Assembly (NCBI RefSeq): GCF_001641635.1
Contig: NZ_LUUB01000066.1
Coordinates: 31,606-95,605 of the forward strand
Source: Bradyrhizobium centrolobii
GTDB lineage: Bacteria; Pseudomonadota; Alphaproteobacteria; Rhizobiales; Xanthobacteraceae
Direction of reading: 5' to 3'
Length of the DNA: 64,000 nucleotides
This document shows positions 17,360 through 25,907 of this stretch, piece after piece. The notes under the pieces were generated by a model. It was not told the origin of the DNA. It saw only the letters and a program-made list of their open reading frames with translations, and ran no database searches. Each line of letters starts with the position of its first letter. The first letter of the stretch is position 1. The position numbers and the translations under genes were made by a program.

Positions 17360-17584
17360 ATGGCCGAAGGCGACCCCATCCGCATCATCCCTCACCGCGG
17401 CGCAGACGATGACTGCGGAAGTTTCGAGGTATGGTTCGCCGACGGACGGAAATCGGTCAGGTTCTATTGGGATAACCTTGTCTCGCGCCGGTTGAACCCC
17501 AACACCCTCACGCGTGAACAGGCCATCGAGAAAGCCACGGCCCTGGCGAGGGCTGAGATGGACAAGCTCGACAACCCCGAGTGA
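17360..17584 (+). CDS. Small protein (74 aa), unknown function
   Basis: The frame from the ATG at 17360 encodes an acidic protein: AEGDPIRIIPHRGADDDCGS, then FEVWFADGRKSVRFYWDN, then TREQAIEKATALARAEMDKL. A short beta-rich first half with Y/F/W residues is followed by a C-terminal helix, a composition seen in many small rhizobial hypothetical proteins. No domain is recognised. The ribosome-binding site is poor (GAATGGTAG region), which lowers confidence in this start. Its end lies 222 bp from the rpoH stop, tail to tail. Confidence 0.55.
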   Translation: MAEGDPIRIIPHRGADDDCGSFEVWFADGRKSVRFYWDNLVSRRLNPNTLTREQAIEKATALARAEMDKLDNPE

Positions 17585-17734
17585 AGGTTCGCGATCTACC
17601 CCCGCTGAGCGCCAGCGGCAGATCAGAGAGCGTCATCCTGATTTTTGGGTTCTCTCGACGCTTTTGGCGTTGAAAGATGTCCCACAAGGGAGAAGGGGGG
17701 CAGCGAACGCTTGGCGGACACCTCCGCAACAAAC

Positions 17735-17758
17735 AAAAAAGCCGGCGTTGCCGCCGGC
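17735..17758 (-). terminator. Rho-independent terminator of rpoH
   Basis: Read on the minus strand, GCCGGCGGCAACGCCGGC is followed by six T residues. It lies about 50 bp after the rpoH stop codon. The reverse reading also has CTTTCT and may terminate the opposing 74-aa gene. Confidence 0.9.
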
Positions 17759-17805
17759 CTTTCTGTCTTTTCGATCCGCCAATTTCTGGCGCCGAAACGC
17801 TGCGC

Positions 17806-18705
17806 TTAGTGCGCGGCTTCCAGCGCAGCCTGTTCCTGCTTCGCGATCGCGCCCTTGACCGCAGTCTGCACCTTCTCGAAGGCGCGGACCTCGATCTGGC
17901 GGACGCGCTCGCGCGACACGCCGAACTCGGCGGCAAGGTCTTCCAGCGTCATCGGCTCATCGGCGAGGCGGCGGGCCTCGAAGATGCGGCGTTCGCGCGG
18001 GTTGAGCACGCCCATGGCGCCGTTGAGGGCGTCACGGCGGTGATCGTACTCCTCGTGCTCGGCCATCATGGCTTCCTGGTTGGGCGTATTGTCGACCAGC
18101 CAGTCCTGCCATTCGCCGGCCTCGCCGTCGTCGCGGATCGGCGCGTTGAGCGACGCGTCGCCACCGAGGCGGCGGTTCATGTCGATCACGTCCTGATCGG
18201 TGACGCCGAGGCGCTTGGCAATCGTCCGCACCTGGTCGGGGCGCAGATCACCCTCGTCCAGCGCGTTGATCTTGCTCTTCGCCTTGCGCAGGTTGAAGAA
18301 CAGCTTCTTCTGGTTCGCGGTGGTGCCCATCTTCACGAGCGACCAGGAACGCAGGATGTACTCTTGAATCGACGCCTTGATCCACCACATGGCGTAGGTG
18401 GCGAGACGGAAGCCCTTCTCGGGCTCGAAACGCTTCACCGCCTGCATCAGGCCGACGTTGCCTTCCGAGACAACTTCGGAGATGGGTAGGCCGTAGCCGC
18501 GATAGCCCATGGCGATCTTGGCCACGAGCCGCAGGTGACTGGTGACGAGTTGATGTGCTGCCTCGCGATCGTCGTGCTCGCGCCAGCGCTTGGCGAGCAT
18601 GTATTCCTGCTGGGGTTCCAGCATCGGAAACTTGCGGATCTCGGCGAGGTAGCGGGAAAGGCCGGATTCTCCATTGAGGACCGGCAAAGCAACGGTACGG
18701 GCCAT
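17806..18705 (-). CDS. rpoH: Heat-shock sigma factor RpoH (sigma-32)
   Basis: The 299-residue protein begins ARTVALPVLNGESGLSRYLA and has the RpoH box QKKLFFNLRK at residues 131-140, which separates RpoH from RpoD. Region 2 (HLRLVAKIAMGYRGYGLPIS, then LATYAMWWIKASIQEYILRS) and region 4 (MTLEDLAAEFGVSRERVRQI) are complete. It directs RNA polymerase to heat-shock promoters. Bradyrhizobium carries several rpoH paralogs; which one this is cannot be settled here. GGAGG seven bases before the ATG supports the start. I looked for a ROSE-type RNA thermometer in the leader and did not find its anti-Shine-Dalgarno element. The gene is monocistronic, with its own terminator. Confidence 0.95.
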   Translation of the reverse strand: MARTVALPVLNGESGLSRYLAEIRKFPMLEPQQEYMLAKRWREHDDREAAHQLVTSHLRLVAKIAMGYRGYGLPISEVVSEGNVGLMQAVKRFEPEKGFRLATYAMWWIKASIQEYILRSWSLVKMGTTANQKKLFFNLRKAKSKINALDEGDLRPDQVRTIAKRLGVTDQDVIDMNRRLGGDASLNAPIRDDGEAGEWQDWLVDNTPNQEAMMAEHEEYDHRRDALNGAMGVLNPRERRIFEARRLADEPMTLEDLAAEFGVSRERVRQIEVRAFEKVQTAVKGAIAKQEQAALEAAH

Positions 18706-18920
18706 AGTGCGCCCTCCAAAGGTTCAGGCCCCCGATAGCGGCGGGCCAGGCAGACGACCGCTTGGTTAAAGCCGGCCGGACTGCGATGTTCCGCGTTGGT
18801 CTTTCAACGCAGCCGCAATATACCCCATCGGGGGTCATTTAGGGAAGGATTACTGACGTCACGTCCCCGTGTGCCAGCTATAACTTTTTGTAAGGTAAGG
18901 GTTTTCTGAAGCCGCCTGCG

Positions 18921-19928
18921 TCATAGCGCCGCTTTCAGAGCGCTTTCAAGGAGAAGCAAATCCTCCGGCAAAGGCGCTTCCCAGTGAAGAAGTTCTCCCG
19001 TCCTCGGGTGCTCCAGTACCAGCAAATAGGCATGCAGGGCCTGCCGTCCAAGGGCCGCCAAAGCCGCCTGCGCTTCAGGGCCGAGCTGGTTTGCCTTGGT
19101 CTTGAAATGCGGGCCATAGAGGGCATCGCCCATCAGCGGATGTCCGATATGGGCGAGGTGAACGCGAATCTGGTGGGTGCGTCCGGTCTCGAGCTCGCAG
19201 GCGAGCAGCGCCGCCACGCCCTTGCCGTCGCGCCCGGCAAAGCTCTCCAGAATCTCCCAATGCGTCACCGCCTCGCGGCCGCTCTGGCGCACCGCCATCT
19301 TCTCCCGCGCATACGGGTGGCGGTCGATCGGCGCATCGACCGTGCCGCGCTGCCGGTTCGGCAGCCCCCAGGCGAAGGCCATGTAACCGCGCCGCATTGC
19401 ACCTGTCCGCCCGTGATCGGCGAATTGCGCGGTCATTGACTGATGGGCGAGGTCGTTCTTGGCGACGACCATCAGCCCGGTCGTGTCCTTGTCGAGCCGG
19501 TGCACGATGCCGGGCCGGCGCACCCCGCCGATGCCCGACAGCGAGGTGCCGCAATGGGCGATCAGCGCATTCACCAGCGTCCCGGTCTCGTGGCCGGCCG
19601 CGGGGTGCACCACGAGGCCCTTCGGCTTGTTGATGACGATGATGTCGTCGTCCTCGAACACGATGTCGAGTGCGATGTCTTCCCCTTGGGGCTCCGCGGG
19701 CGCCGCCTCCGGCACGTCGATTATGATCGTATCGCCCGTTCCGACGTGATAAGCGGGGTCGCGGACCGCGGCGCCCCTGTGGCTCACCGCGCCCGCCAGA
19801 ATCAGGGTTTTCAGCCTTGATCGCGACAGGTCCGGCAAGCGCGCGGCCAGCACCCGGTCGAGCCGGGCCGAACCCTCGTCGCCGGCAACGACAACCTCCA
19901 ACCTTTGCGCTGACCCAGAGCCCTGCAT
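18921..19928 (-). CDS. rluD: RluA/RluD family 23S rRNA pseudouridine synthase
   Basis: From the ATG at 19926-19928 the protein has 335 residues. An N-terminal S4 domain (ARLDRVLAARLPDLSRSRLK, then TLILAGAVSHRG) precedes the RluA catalytic domain with VFEDDDIIVINKPKGLVVHP, IVHRLDKDTTGLMVVAKND (catalytic Asp in HRLD), ACELETGRTHQIRVHLAHIG and HPLMGDALYG. Enzymes with S4 plus this core make pseudouridines in helix 69 of 23S rRNA. The start codon overlaps the divergent start codon of the membrane protein at 19927 within one CATG. Upstream in-frame starts reach to 20021 but run inside the opposite gene. RluC or another RluA subtype is the alternative. Confidence 0.88.
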   Translation of the reverse strand: MQGSGSAQRLEVVVAGDEGSARLDRVLAARLPDLSRSRLKTLILAGAVSHRGAAVRDPAYHVGTGDTIIIDVPEAAPAEPQGEDIALDIVFEDDDIIVINKPKGLVVHPAAGHETGTLVNALIAHCGTSLSGIGGVRRPGIVHRLDKDTTGLMVVAKNDLAHQSMTAQFADHGRTGAMRRGYMAFAWGLPNRQRGTVDAPIDRHPYAREKMAVRQSGREAVTHWEILESFAGRDGKGVAALLACELETGRTHQIRVHLAHIGHPLMGDALYGPHFKTKANQLGPEAQAALAALGRQALHAYLLVLEHPRTGELLHWEAPLPEDLLLLESALKAAL

Positions 19929-20268
19929 GACGACCGAAACCGCTGTTCCCGAACCGACCCCCGAGCAGGCCGCGCTGTTCGCGCGGGTGCGGCGGATGAT
20001 GCTGATCGCGGGGTTGACCACGGCGCTGGCGATCTGCGCCGTCCTGATCGCGGTGGGCTACCGCCTTTTCAAGTCGGAGGGAAGGGTGGCCGAGGCCATG
20101 AGCGACGTCACCGCCACCCTGCCGAAGGGCGCCAGGATCGTCTCGACCGCGGTGGCTGGCGATCGCCTGGTGGTCACGCTCGATGTGGGCGGGGCGACCG
20201 AGATCCGCACCTTCGATGTCCACACCTTGAGGCCGGCCGGCAAGCTGAAATTTGCCAATGAGCCATAA
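19927..20268 (+). CDS. Single-pass inner-membrane protein (DUF6476-like)
   Basis: The 113-residue protein has a short cytoplasmic head, one transmembrane helix (MMLIAGLTTALAICAVLIAV, about 24-43) and a periplasmic domain of about 70 residues (AEAMSDVTATLPKGARIVST, then DVGGATEIRTFDV). This is the layout of a small alphaproteobacterial family of unknown function found beside rluD; I recall the label DUF6476 but did not check it. The start overlaps the start of the divergent pseudouridine synthase, so each promoter must lie inside the other gene. The conserved neighbourhood suggests constitutive expression rather than shared function. Confidence 0.7.
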   Translation: MTTETAVPEPTPEQAALFARVRRMMLIAGLTTALAICAVLIAVGYRLFKSEGRVAEAMSDVTATLPKGARIVSTAVAGDRLVVTLDVGGATEIRTFDVHTLRPAGKLKFANEP

Positions 20269-20324
20269 AAGGCCCGTTCGGTCCTTGCGGCGGACAAATT
20301 TCGAGGCTATTCGGTACCCCTCAC

Positions 20325-20399
20325 GCTCCCTTCGTCTAGCGGTTAGGACGCGGCCCTCTCAAGGCTGAAACAGGGGTTCGATTCCCCTAGGGAGCGCCA
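20325..20399 (+). tRNA. tRNA-Glu, anticodon CTC
   Basis: The gene folds into a full cloverleaf. The acceptor stem is GCTCCCT/AGGGAGC; the D arm is GTCT/GGAC; the anticodon stem is CGGCC/GGCTG around loop CTCTCAA with anticodon CTC; the T arm is AGGGG/CCCCT around TTCGATT. The discriminator is G (20396) and CCA is encoded (20397-20399). It reads GAG codons. Relics of an AraC gene and an autotransporter gene follow immediately, which fits use of the 3' end as an integration site at some time, although no second copy of the tRNA end was seen. Confidence 0.96.
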
Positions 20400-20419
20400 T
20401 GTCATGCTAAAGTACGATT

Positions 20420-20602
20420 TTGTGCGATAGCGTCCGCTGCGAAATCGCTTACCCGCACGGCTTCGTCAGCGACGCTCATTTCAGCCATGTCTTTCGCCAG
20501 AAATTCGCGTTTAGCCCGCGCGATGTGCGCATCGGCTTGCCCGCGGCGATCGAAACTCCGGCAGACGACAACGAAACATCCATGTTCAGGCGCAGCGGCT
20601 GA
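20420..20602 (+). pseudogene. C-terminal relic of an AraC-family regulator
   Basis: YPHGFVSDAHFSHVFRQKFA and FSPRDVRIG form the second helix-turn-helix of AraC-type regulators (consensus GF-x-D-x-S-x-F-x-R-x-F-x-x-x-x-G-x-S-P-x-x-x-R). Only about 30 residues of the family remain, with no first helix-turn-helix or ligand domain in frame. It begins about 20 bp after tRNA-Glu. Confidence 0.65.
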
Positions 20603-20654
20603 GCCGACCAGCTCCTCGCCTCGTCCGATTCCACTTTGTTATCGGTCGCTTTCA

Positions 20655-21180
20655 CCAATTGTACCGCAGGACGCCGGTGCCGGCATAAGTTTGCGCGCCA
20701 GCGGCGAACTCGCCGTCGAACTTGGCAGCAAGCGACCAGTTGGCAGTGACGTGCAGTTCGGCGCTGACTGAAGCGAGTGCGGAATCCCGCGGCGCCGCTG
20801 CGCCCTGGACCGTGAAGCTTGCGCCCGGCAGTGTCTCGAACATCGCCTCGAGCGAGGGATTGCTGACCCAATCATGGGCCCATGCGGCGCGGGCCCGCAG
20901 CACCAATGGCATGGCCGCCAGAGTGGTGAGTTGGTCGAAGCGGCCCCGCGCGGGTCGCGGCGTAGAGACCTGCCTGGAATGCATCGCTTCGGCCGCCGCC
21001 AAGCCCCTGGTCGAGTGCCCGGCTGGTGCCGCCGCCAGCAAGCGCAAACCCGTAAACCGTGTTCGACGAAACGTGATAATCCATGCCGGCGGCGTAACCA
21101 TAGTCGCGCGCCGTGACATCGGTCGAGCCGTTGGCCGGATCGCCGGGGCTGGGAGCCGGGTTACCGCAGGTCGGGCTCGG
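20655..21180 (-). pseudogene. Autotransporter beta-barrel relic
   Basis: In one minus-strand frame the sequence gives DVTARDYGYAAGMDYHVSSN, TVYGFALAGGGTSRALDQGL and GRSDAFQAGLYAATR, typical of rhizobial autotransporter barrels. After an internal deletion and frame change near 20945 it resumes at LVLRARAAWAHDWVSNPSLE, ASFTVQGAAAPRDSALASVS and KFDGEFAAGAQTYAGTGVLR, ending YNW, the aromatic C-terminus expected for an outer-membrane barrel. The middle of the barrel and the passenger are missing, so the gene is dead. Confidence 0.75.
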
Positions 21181-21209
21181 CGTCGATTGAAAGGATGCTG
21201 AAGGTTACC

Positions 21210-21902
21210 ATGAGCCGGAAGAATCGAGTTCCACTTGGCGATCGCGTCGCGAAGGCAGCTGAAGAGGCACCTGCCTCCCGGCACTTTGTGAGCGCCACCG
21301 ACGTCCTCATCGGAATCGGCTGGCTTGATCCCGGAGCGGTCGGGCCCTGGCAGCGCGGGCAGGTCGATTGCATGGAGGAAGTTGTCCGGGTCGATCTGCC
21401 GCGCATCCTGGAAGCCATGCAGCTTTTCCAGTCCTGGGCGATCAAGAGAGGGCTGATCGCGAGCCCGACAGCCTATGTTGATCGTACTCCGCAACGCCGG
21501 ACACTGCATTTCAGTCGAAGCGGAGATCCTAAGATCGAGGCGTCATTTCGGACGCATTGGATGCCGCCGGAACTCTCCGAGGCGAAGCGCGAGCGCCTGG
21601 CGGAAAAGGCAAGCCGCGGCCCGGAACTGGTAGTGGTCCAGCCATTGAACAGGGAGTGGACATGCCATCGCTGCGGCGGCACCGGTGATCTCCTGATGAT
21701 GGAGCCTCCCGGCCCGGCGTGTCTGCGCTGCATTGGCCTCGATGATCTCGAGTTTCTGCCGGCGGGCGATGCCCTGCTCACGCGGCGCGTCAAGGCGAAC
21801 AGTACCCGATATGCCGTTGTCGTACGCTTCAGCAGAACTCGCCGCCGTTACGAACGGCAGGGCCTGCTGGTCGAGCCGCGGGCCCTTGCGGATGCGCGGT
21901 GA
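21210..21902 (+). CDS. DUF2293-associated protein, truncated at the C-terminus
   Basis: The 230-residue product matches the N-terminal half of a family I know from DUF2293 proteins: PELVVVQPLNREWTCHRCGG, LMMEPPGPACLRCIGLDDLE, FLPAGDALLTRRVKANST and VVVRFSRTRRRYERQGLLVE. It has a CxxC...CxxC zinc-ribbon pair. It stops at EPRALADAR, exactly where relatives continue into the DUF2293 domain, so about 100-150 residues appear to be lost. A start at 21210 is supported by GAAGG six bases upstream; 21195 is an alternative ATG. No biochemical role is established for the family. Given the relics on both sides it may be a remnant still in frame. Confidence 0.6.
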   Translation: MSRKNRVPLGDRVAKAAEEAPASRHFVSATDVLIGIGWLDPGAVGPWQRGQVDCMEEVVRVDLPRILEAMQLFQSWAIKRGLIASPTAYVDRTPQRRTLHFSRSGDPKIEASFRTHWMPPELSEAKRERLAEKASRGPELVVVQPLNREWTCHRCGGTGDLLMMEPPGPACLRCIGLDDLEFLPAGDALLTRRVKANSTRYAVVVRFSRTRRRYERQGLLVEPRALADAR

Positions 21903-22430
21903 CCGAGCATCGATCATTGCGCTTTGTCGAACACCATTGGAATTTCAATCACATACGAGTTCGCAGTTTTATTCTGCGGTGGCGCGCCAAGCTGCGATAT
22001 TCCGCGGTGTTCTGCGACATTTTACGATGCCGCCCCCGTCGGGTAGCGCTATGTGATTGCTCACCGCCGACTGCATCAGCGAAGTTTTCTGACTTGGCGG
22101 CTCAATTCGCATAATGAGCGATTACAGAATGTCCGCTCCTGCGGGCAAGGCAGACCTGGCTTAAACCTTCCAGCATAGCCGTGACCCCGTTCCGGGCCAT
22201 TTGGTTTAGCTCGCGCTCTTGAGGGAAGATCGGCTTTGGAGCGCGAGACAGAGAAGGCGGAGTTCGGTTCGTCGCGGCCAGCAAAGCGGTTCTGAATCAC
22301 GGCTGCCGCCGACCAGACGAACAAGGGCTCCTGTGCGCGCGGCCTACCTTCTTGCCGAATCTCGTCGCTAGTCCCGCACCCAGGAAGGCGGAAAACGAGC
22401 GCAGTCATGGCACGATTTCCATCACCAGGA
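21903..22430. other. Non-coding stretch containing the left 49-bp direct repeat
   Basis: Apart from the direct repeat at 21941-21989 I see no gene in these 528 bp. The DNA is locally less GC-rich and its short open frames lack start signals. Confidence 0.5.
21941..21989 (+). repeat. 49-bp direct repeat, left copy
   Basis: AATTTCAATCACATACGAGT and TCGCAGTTTTATTCTGCGGT continue to GGCGCGCCA. The right copy at 27861-27909 has the same length and differs at about 8 positions. Both lie in non-coding DNA in the same orientation and enclose the galE/glycosyltransferase block. Confidence 0.7.
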
Positions 22431-23543
22431 TCATCGCCGCCGCGTGCTCTGTTCTTGGATGAGTGTTGAACTTCCGCGCGGCAGACGCTTGTCCCGTCTC
22501 ACCTTGCCGACAATGGGACGAGGCGGGACTGGCTGAAGCACTCTGGACGGAAGCCTTGCGTTGCCTTGTGCCAATAGTTTGCGTTCCCAAGCGAGCGCAT
22601 GGCGGACAATAAGGGAAAGATCATCCCATTGGGGTTGCCAGCCCAGCAGATTGCGTATCCGTTCCGCTGACGCCACGATCTTCGCCGGATCGCCAGGCCG
22701 GCGCGCGGCAAGTTCGACGGGAAAGTCGTTTCCGGATTCGTGCCGCATGGCGTCGATCACCTGCATGACCGAAAAGCCGCGGCCGTAGCCGCAATTTAGC
22801 GTCAGGGGCTCTCCACCACCGCGCAGGTATGAAAGCGCGTGACAATGAGCGTTTACGAGGTCGCTCACGTGGATATAGTCGCGAATGCAGGTCCCGTCAG
22901 GCGTGGGATAATCGGTGCCGAAAACCTGCATCTTCTCTCGTAGACCCACGGCGGTTTCCGCTGCAACCTTGATAAGATGCGTTGCCCCTCGCGTTGCCTG
23001 CCCAGTGCGGAGGGCAGGATCGGCCCCTGCTACGTTGAAATATCTCAAGATGACGTAGCGTAGGCCATGAGCGCGTGCAGCATCACGCAGCATTGTTTCG
23101 GCCATCAATTTGGATGAGCCGTAAGGTGATACAGGCGCAACGGGGGTGTCTTCCGTGACGGGATTTGCCTGCGGATTCCCGTAGACCGCAGCCGTCGACG
23201 AGAGGATGAAACACTGCACTCCGCTCCTGATTGCGACCTCGAACAGGCTTCGGGAATTTTCGGTGTTGTTGCGATAATATCGAAGCGGTGCGGCAACCGA
23301 CTCCGGGACAACGACAGAAGCCGCGAAGTGAATGATCTCCGAAATCCCATACTTGGCGATCAGCGACGCAACTCGCCTCTGATCCCCGATGCCCTCAACG
23401 AAAAGCGGGGCCCCGGATGGTATTGCCCATTCGAACCCCGACGAAAGATCATCGATCACGACGAGCTGTTCGCCACGATCAACGAGTTCGTACACCATGT
23501 GGCTCCCAATGTATCCGGCACCTCCGGTGACAAGGATCGCCAT
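22431..23543 (-). CDS. galE: UDP-glucose 4-epimerase GalE
   Basis: The 370-residue SDR-superfamily enzyme starts AILVTGGAGYIGSHMVYELV (NAD-binding GxxGxxG), has the SPYGSSKLMAE segment with the catalytic Tyr and Lys of YxxxK, a Ser/Thr-rich active-site strand LSSTAAVYG, and the GalE substrate segment CIRDYIHVSDLVNAHCHAL. It interconverts UDP-glucose and UDP-galactose for exopolysaccharide and LPS synthesis. About 35 residues after the usual end, rich in Arg, Pro and Ser, extend the C-terminus relative to typical family length. It is divergent from the membrane glycosyltransferase at 23765 and belongs functionally with the glycan genes that follow. Confidence 0.93.
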   Translation of the reverse strand: MAILVTGGAGYIGSHMVYELVDRGEQLVVIDDLSSGFEWAIPSGAPLFVEGIGDQRRVASLIAKYGISEIIHFAASVVVPESVAAPLRYYRNNTENSRSLFEVAIRSGVQCFILSSTAAVYGNPQANPVTEDTPVAPVSPYGSSKLMAETMLRDAARAHGLRYVILRYFNVAGADPALRTGQATRGATHLIKVAAETAVGLREKMQVFGTDYPTPDGTCIRDYIHVSDLVNAHCHALSYLRGGGEPLTLNCGYGRGFSVMQVIDAMRHESGNDFPVELAARRPGDPAKIVASAERIRNLLGWQPQWDDLSLIVRHALAWERKLLAQGNARLPSRVLQPVPPRPIVGKVRRDKRLPRGSSTLIQEQSTRRR

Positions 23544-23764
23544 TGTTAATCTGCCTTGGGATGCCTGAATTGAAACTTCGGAACAAAGTTCCCTTCAGGC
23601 GTGTTATCGGAGCCCAGCCAAGGACAACACTTGAGATGCGCTGGGGGTTCGCTCGCGATTGAGCGGGGTGTCGCCTGATGTGATGCAGGCGGCAGGGCAG
23701 AGCCGCTTGCGTCATGATCCGCCGCTTGAACTCCTCGGGCAGCCGCTCGATCGCAGGACAATGT

Positions 23765-25462
23765 ATGGCGCTTGAACGGGTGGATGGCGAAGGTTCTGGG
23801 TTTGCGAGGCCGAAACTCGGCCTCGCATTTGCTGCTCGCCATGCCGAGACGTTGCTGGTGCTCCTTGTGCTGGGCGTGGCCTTGGTCATCGGGCTTGCGA
23901 CCGCCGCGGATTACGGGCCATCCACCGACGAATTCAACACCGACGAGTACGGCCCCAAGGCGCTTGCCTGGTACACGAGCGCCTTTGCGGATCGGTCTCA
24001 GTTCGAGACGGTCGAAGAGTATCTGTGGATGTATGGACCGTGGTTTCAGATGCTCGTCGCGGCCGTACAGTCGCTTGAGCTCGCGAACCCGATCACGGTC
24101 CGGCACGCGATGACCTTCCTGTTCGGCCTCGCTGGGCTCGCCGCCTTCGTGCCGATGGCACGGCTCACGGTCGGATACTGGGCTGGGTTGACGGCGCTCA
24201 CCCTGTGCCTGCTGACCGGCTACCTGTACGGCAACCTGTTCTTCGCCCCTATCGACGTGCCGTTCATGTTCGCTATGAGCTGGTCGACGCTCTCGATCGT
24301 CATGATGGTGCGGCAGGTGGTGCCGAGCTGGCGTCTGACCCTTGTGACAGGCCTCGCCACCGGCCTCGCCATCGCGACGCGCACCGGCGGGGTGATCACG
24401 CACGCTTACCTCGTCGGCGGCATGAGCCTGTGCCTGCTCGAGGTGCTGCTGCGCCATGGCCGCGCGGGCTATGCCCAATTGCGCCAGATCGCCCTGCATA
24501 CGTTGCTGGTCATCCTCATCGCCTGGCTGACGGCGATTGCGCTGTGGCCGTGGTTGCAGATTGGAAATCCGCTCATACAATTCCTCGAGGCCTACAGGCA
24601 CTTTGATACGCTCGACACCTCGTTCGAATTCCAGAACTGGGGCCGGCTCACATTCACCGATAACGTGCCCGCCTGGTACATCCCCGGACAGCTCCTGGCG
24701 CGTCTGCCCGAAGGCTTTTTGGCTTTGCTGTTGCTCGGCATGGCGGTCTGGTTCGGTGCTGCAGCGTCGTGGACCCGCGCCACCCTCGGCGCCGTGCGCC
24801 GGTCCGGCATCATGGGACTGCGACCACTCGCGGCCGAGCTTGCGGGATCGCGCGCGGTGCTGGTCGTCAGTGTGGCGGCGTTCGGGCCTGTCGCGGTGCT
24901 CATCCTGCAGGGCTCGACGCTCTATGACGGTGTCCGCCACGTATTGTTCGTGATCCCAATGCTCGCCATCGTGGCCGCGCGCGGGCTCACGAGCCTCTTG
25001 CCCGTCTTGCGACGCCTCCCGATTGTGCCCGCGGCCCTCGCGGTCGCGCACGCGGCCGCCATCGTGCTGATGCTCGTCATCCTGCATCCGCTCGAATATA
25101 TCGCGATGAACAGTCTGGCAGGCGGCGTCGCTGGCGCCTACGGCCGTTTCGACCTCGATTATTGGAGTATGGCGGCTCCCGAGGCGCTGCGCCGCCTCGA
25201 GGATCGAATTGACGCCGAGGGCCGGTTCGCGGGCGATCCACCGCGCGTGCTGGTCTGCCTGGCCTGGCGCGAGCAACTGGCAGGCGTGATGTTCCGTCGC
25301 AACTGGATTGCCGAAACACATCCGGAAGAGGCCGACTACCTGATCGCCACCGAGCGCTGGCCTTGTGCCCACGGCACGACGGCCGTACTGGTTGATGAGA
25401 TCAAGCGATTTGGCCGCCCGTTCGCCCGGATCTACGCCAATCGTCGCGGGCTCGGTGAGTGA
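23765..25462 (+). CDS. Polytopic membrane glycosyltransferase (GT-C/ArnT-PMT-like)
   Basis: The 565-residue protein has about ten to twelve predicted membrane helices. The first large periplasmic loop contains STDEFNTDEYGPKALAWYTS, an acidic motif of the kind that forms the catalytic site in GT-C enzymes using polyprenyl-phosphate sugars. Later segments include LYGNLFFAPIDVPFMFAMSW, LATGLAIATRTGGVITHAYL and LYDGVRHVLFVIPMLAIVAA, where a DGxRH motif recalls other GT39/GT83-like proteins. It probably transfers a lipid-linked sugar in the periplasm. The start at 23765 is the Met nearest the first helix; 23714 is a longer alternative. It shares context with galE and the GT2 operon. Confidence 0.72.
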   Translation: MALERVDGEGSGFARPKLGLAFAARHAETLLVLLVLGVALVIGLATAADYGPSTDEFNTDEYGPKALAWYTSAFADRSQFETVEEYLWMYGPWFQMLVAAVQSLELANPITVRHAMTFLFGLAGLAAFVPMARLTVGYWAGLTALTLCLLTGYLYGNLFFAPIDVPFMFAMSWSTLSIVMMVRQVVPSWRLTLVTGLATGLAIATRTGGVITHAYLVGGMSLCLLEVLLRHGRAGYAQLRQIALHTLLVILIAWLTAIALWPWLQIGNPLIQFLEAYRHFDTLDTSFEFQNWGRLTFTDNVPAWYIPGQLLARLPEGFLALLLLGMAVWFGAAASWTRATLGAVRRSGIMGLRPLAAELAGSRAVLVVSVAAFGPVAVLILQGSTLYDGVRHVLFVIPMLAIVAARGLTSLLPVLRRLPIVPAALAVAHAAAIVLMLVILHPLEYIAMNSLAGGVAGAYGRFDLDYWSMAAPEALRRLEDRIDAEGRFAGDPPRVLVCLAWREQLAGVMFRRNWIAETHPEEADYLIATERWPCAHGTTAVLVDEIKRFGRPFARIYANRRGLGE

Positions 25463-25496
25463 CGCGCCAAGTCCAGGCGCGACTTGGCAATGGCAT

Positions 25497-25907
25497 CTAC
25501 TTCTTCGCCTGCGAATCGATCGGGGGCGCCTCGGCCTTTCGGCCCAACACGACCGGGCGACGTTTTCGCCGAGGGACTGCCTCACGCTGGCTCTCCTTGG
25601 CGCGATCGATCGCCACGGCGCGCGCCAGCCGCGTGATCATGTCGAGCTGGAGCCGCAGCTTGAGATGCAAGTTGAGCATGATAAGCAGGCTGATCACGAC
25701 CCAGATATAGACGATGAGGTCGGAGCCGCGGCCGATACCCACGAGGGCCGCAAGCGCTGTGGCGTGCTCCTGCACCCAGACGAAGTAGAGGCCGGCGAGC
25801 GCAGCGCCGCTCGCGAGCAGGCCGATGATCGGCACCGTCCGATGCGCCGACCAGGCGTAGACCAGAACAAACGTCAGAAGGGCTGTCAGCAACAGCTGCG
25901 CGATCAT
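25497..25907 (-). CDS. DUF2304 membrane protein
   Basis: This 136-residue protein has three hydrophobic helices (about 2-20, 23-45 and 64-85) and a Lys/Arg-rich cytoplasmic tail (RRKRRPVVLGRKAEAPP). The helical pattern IWVVISLLIMLNLHLKLRLQ followed by a coiled tail is that of DUF2304. DUF2304 genes usually follow a GT2 dolichol-phosphate-mannose-synthase-like gene, as here, and are thought to assist membrane delivery of the sugar lipid. Its start overlaps the stop of the GT2 gene by 4 bp, so translation is coupled. Confidence 0.8.
   Translation of the reverse strand: MIAQLLLTALLTFVLVYAWSAHRTVPIIGLLASGAALAGLYFVWVQEHATALAALVGIGRGSDLIVYIWVVISLLIMLNLHLKLRLQLDMITRLARAVAIDRAKESQREAVPRRKRRPVVLGRKAEAPPIDSQAKK

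Noticed and set aside
18706..18850. ROSE-type RNA thermometer in the rpoH leader
   Set aside because: I found no anti-Shine-Dalgarno segment of the ROSE type next to the GGAGG and no nested hairpins of the expected layout.
21195..21902. Intact DUF2293 protein
   Set aside because: The reading frame ends where the DUF2293 domain should start, so only the N-terminal module is present.
23546..25585. A 679-codon minus-strand open frame
   Set aside because: It is antisense to the polytopic glycosyltransferase, has no domain and is rich in Arg, Glu and Gln, as expected for the reverse of membrane-protein codons.
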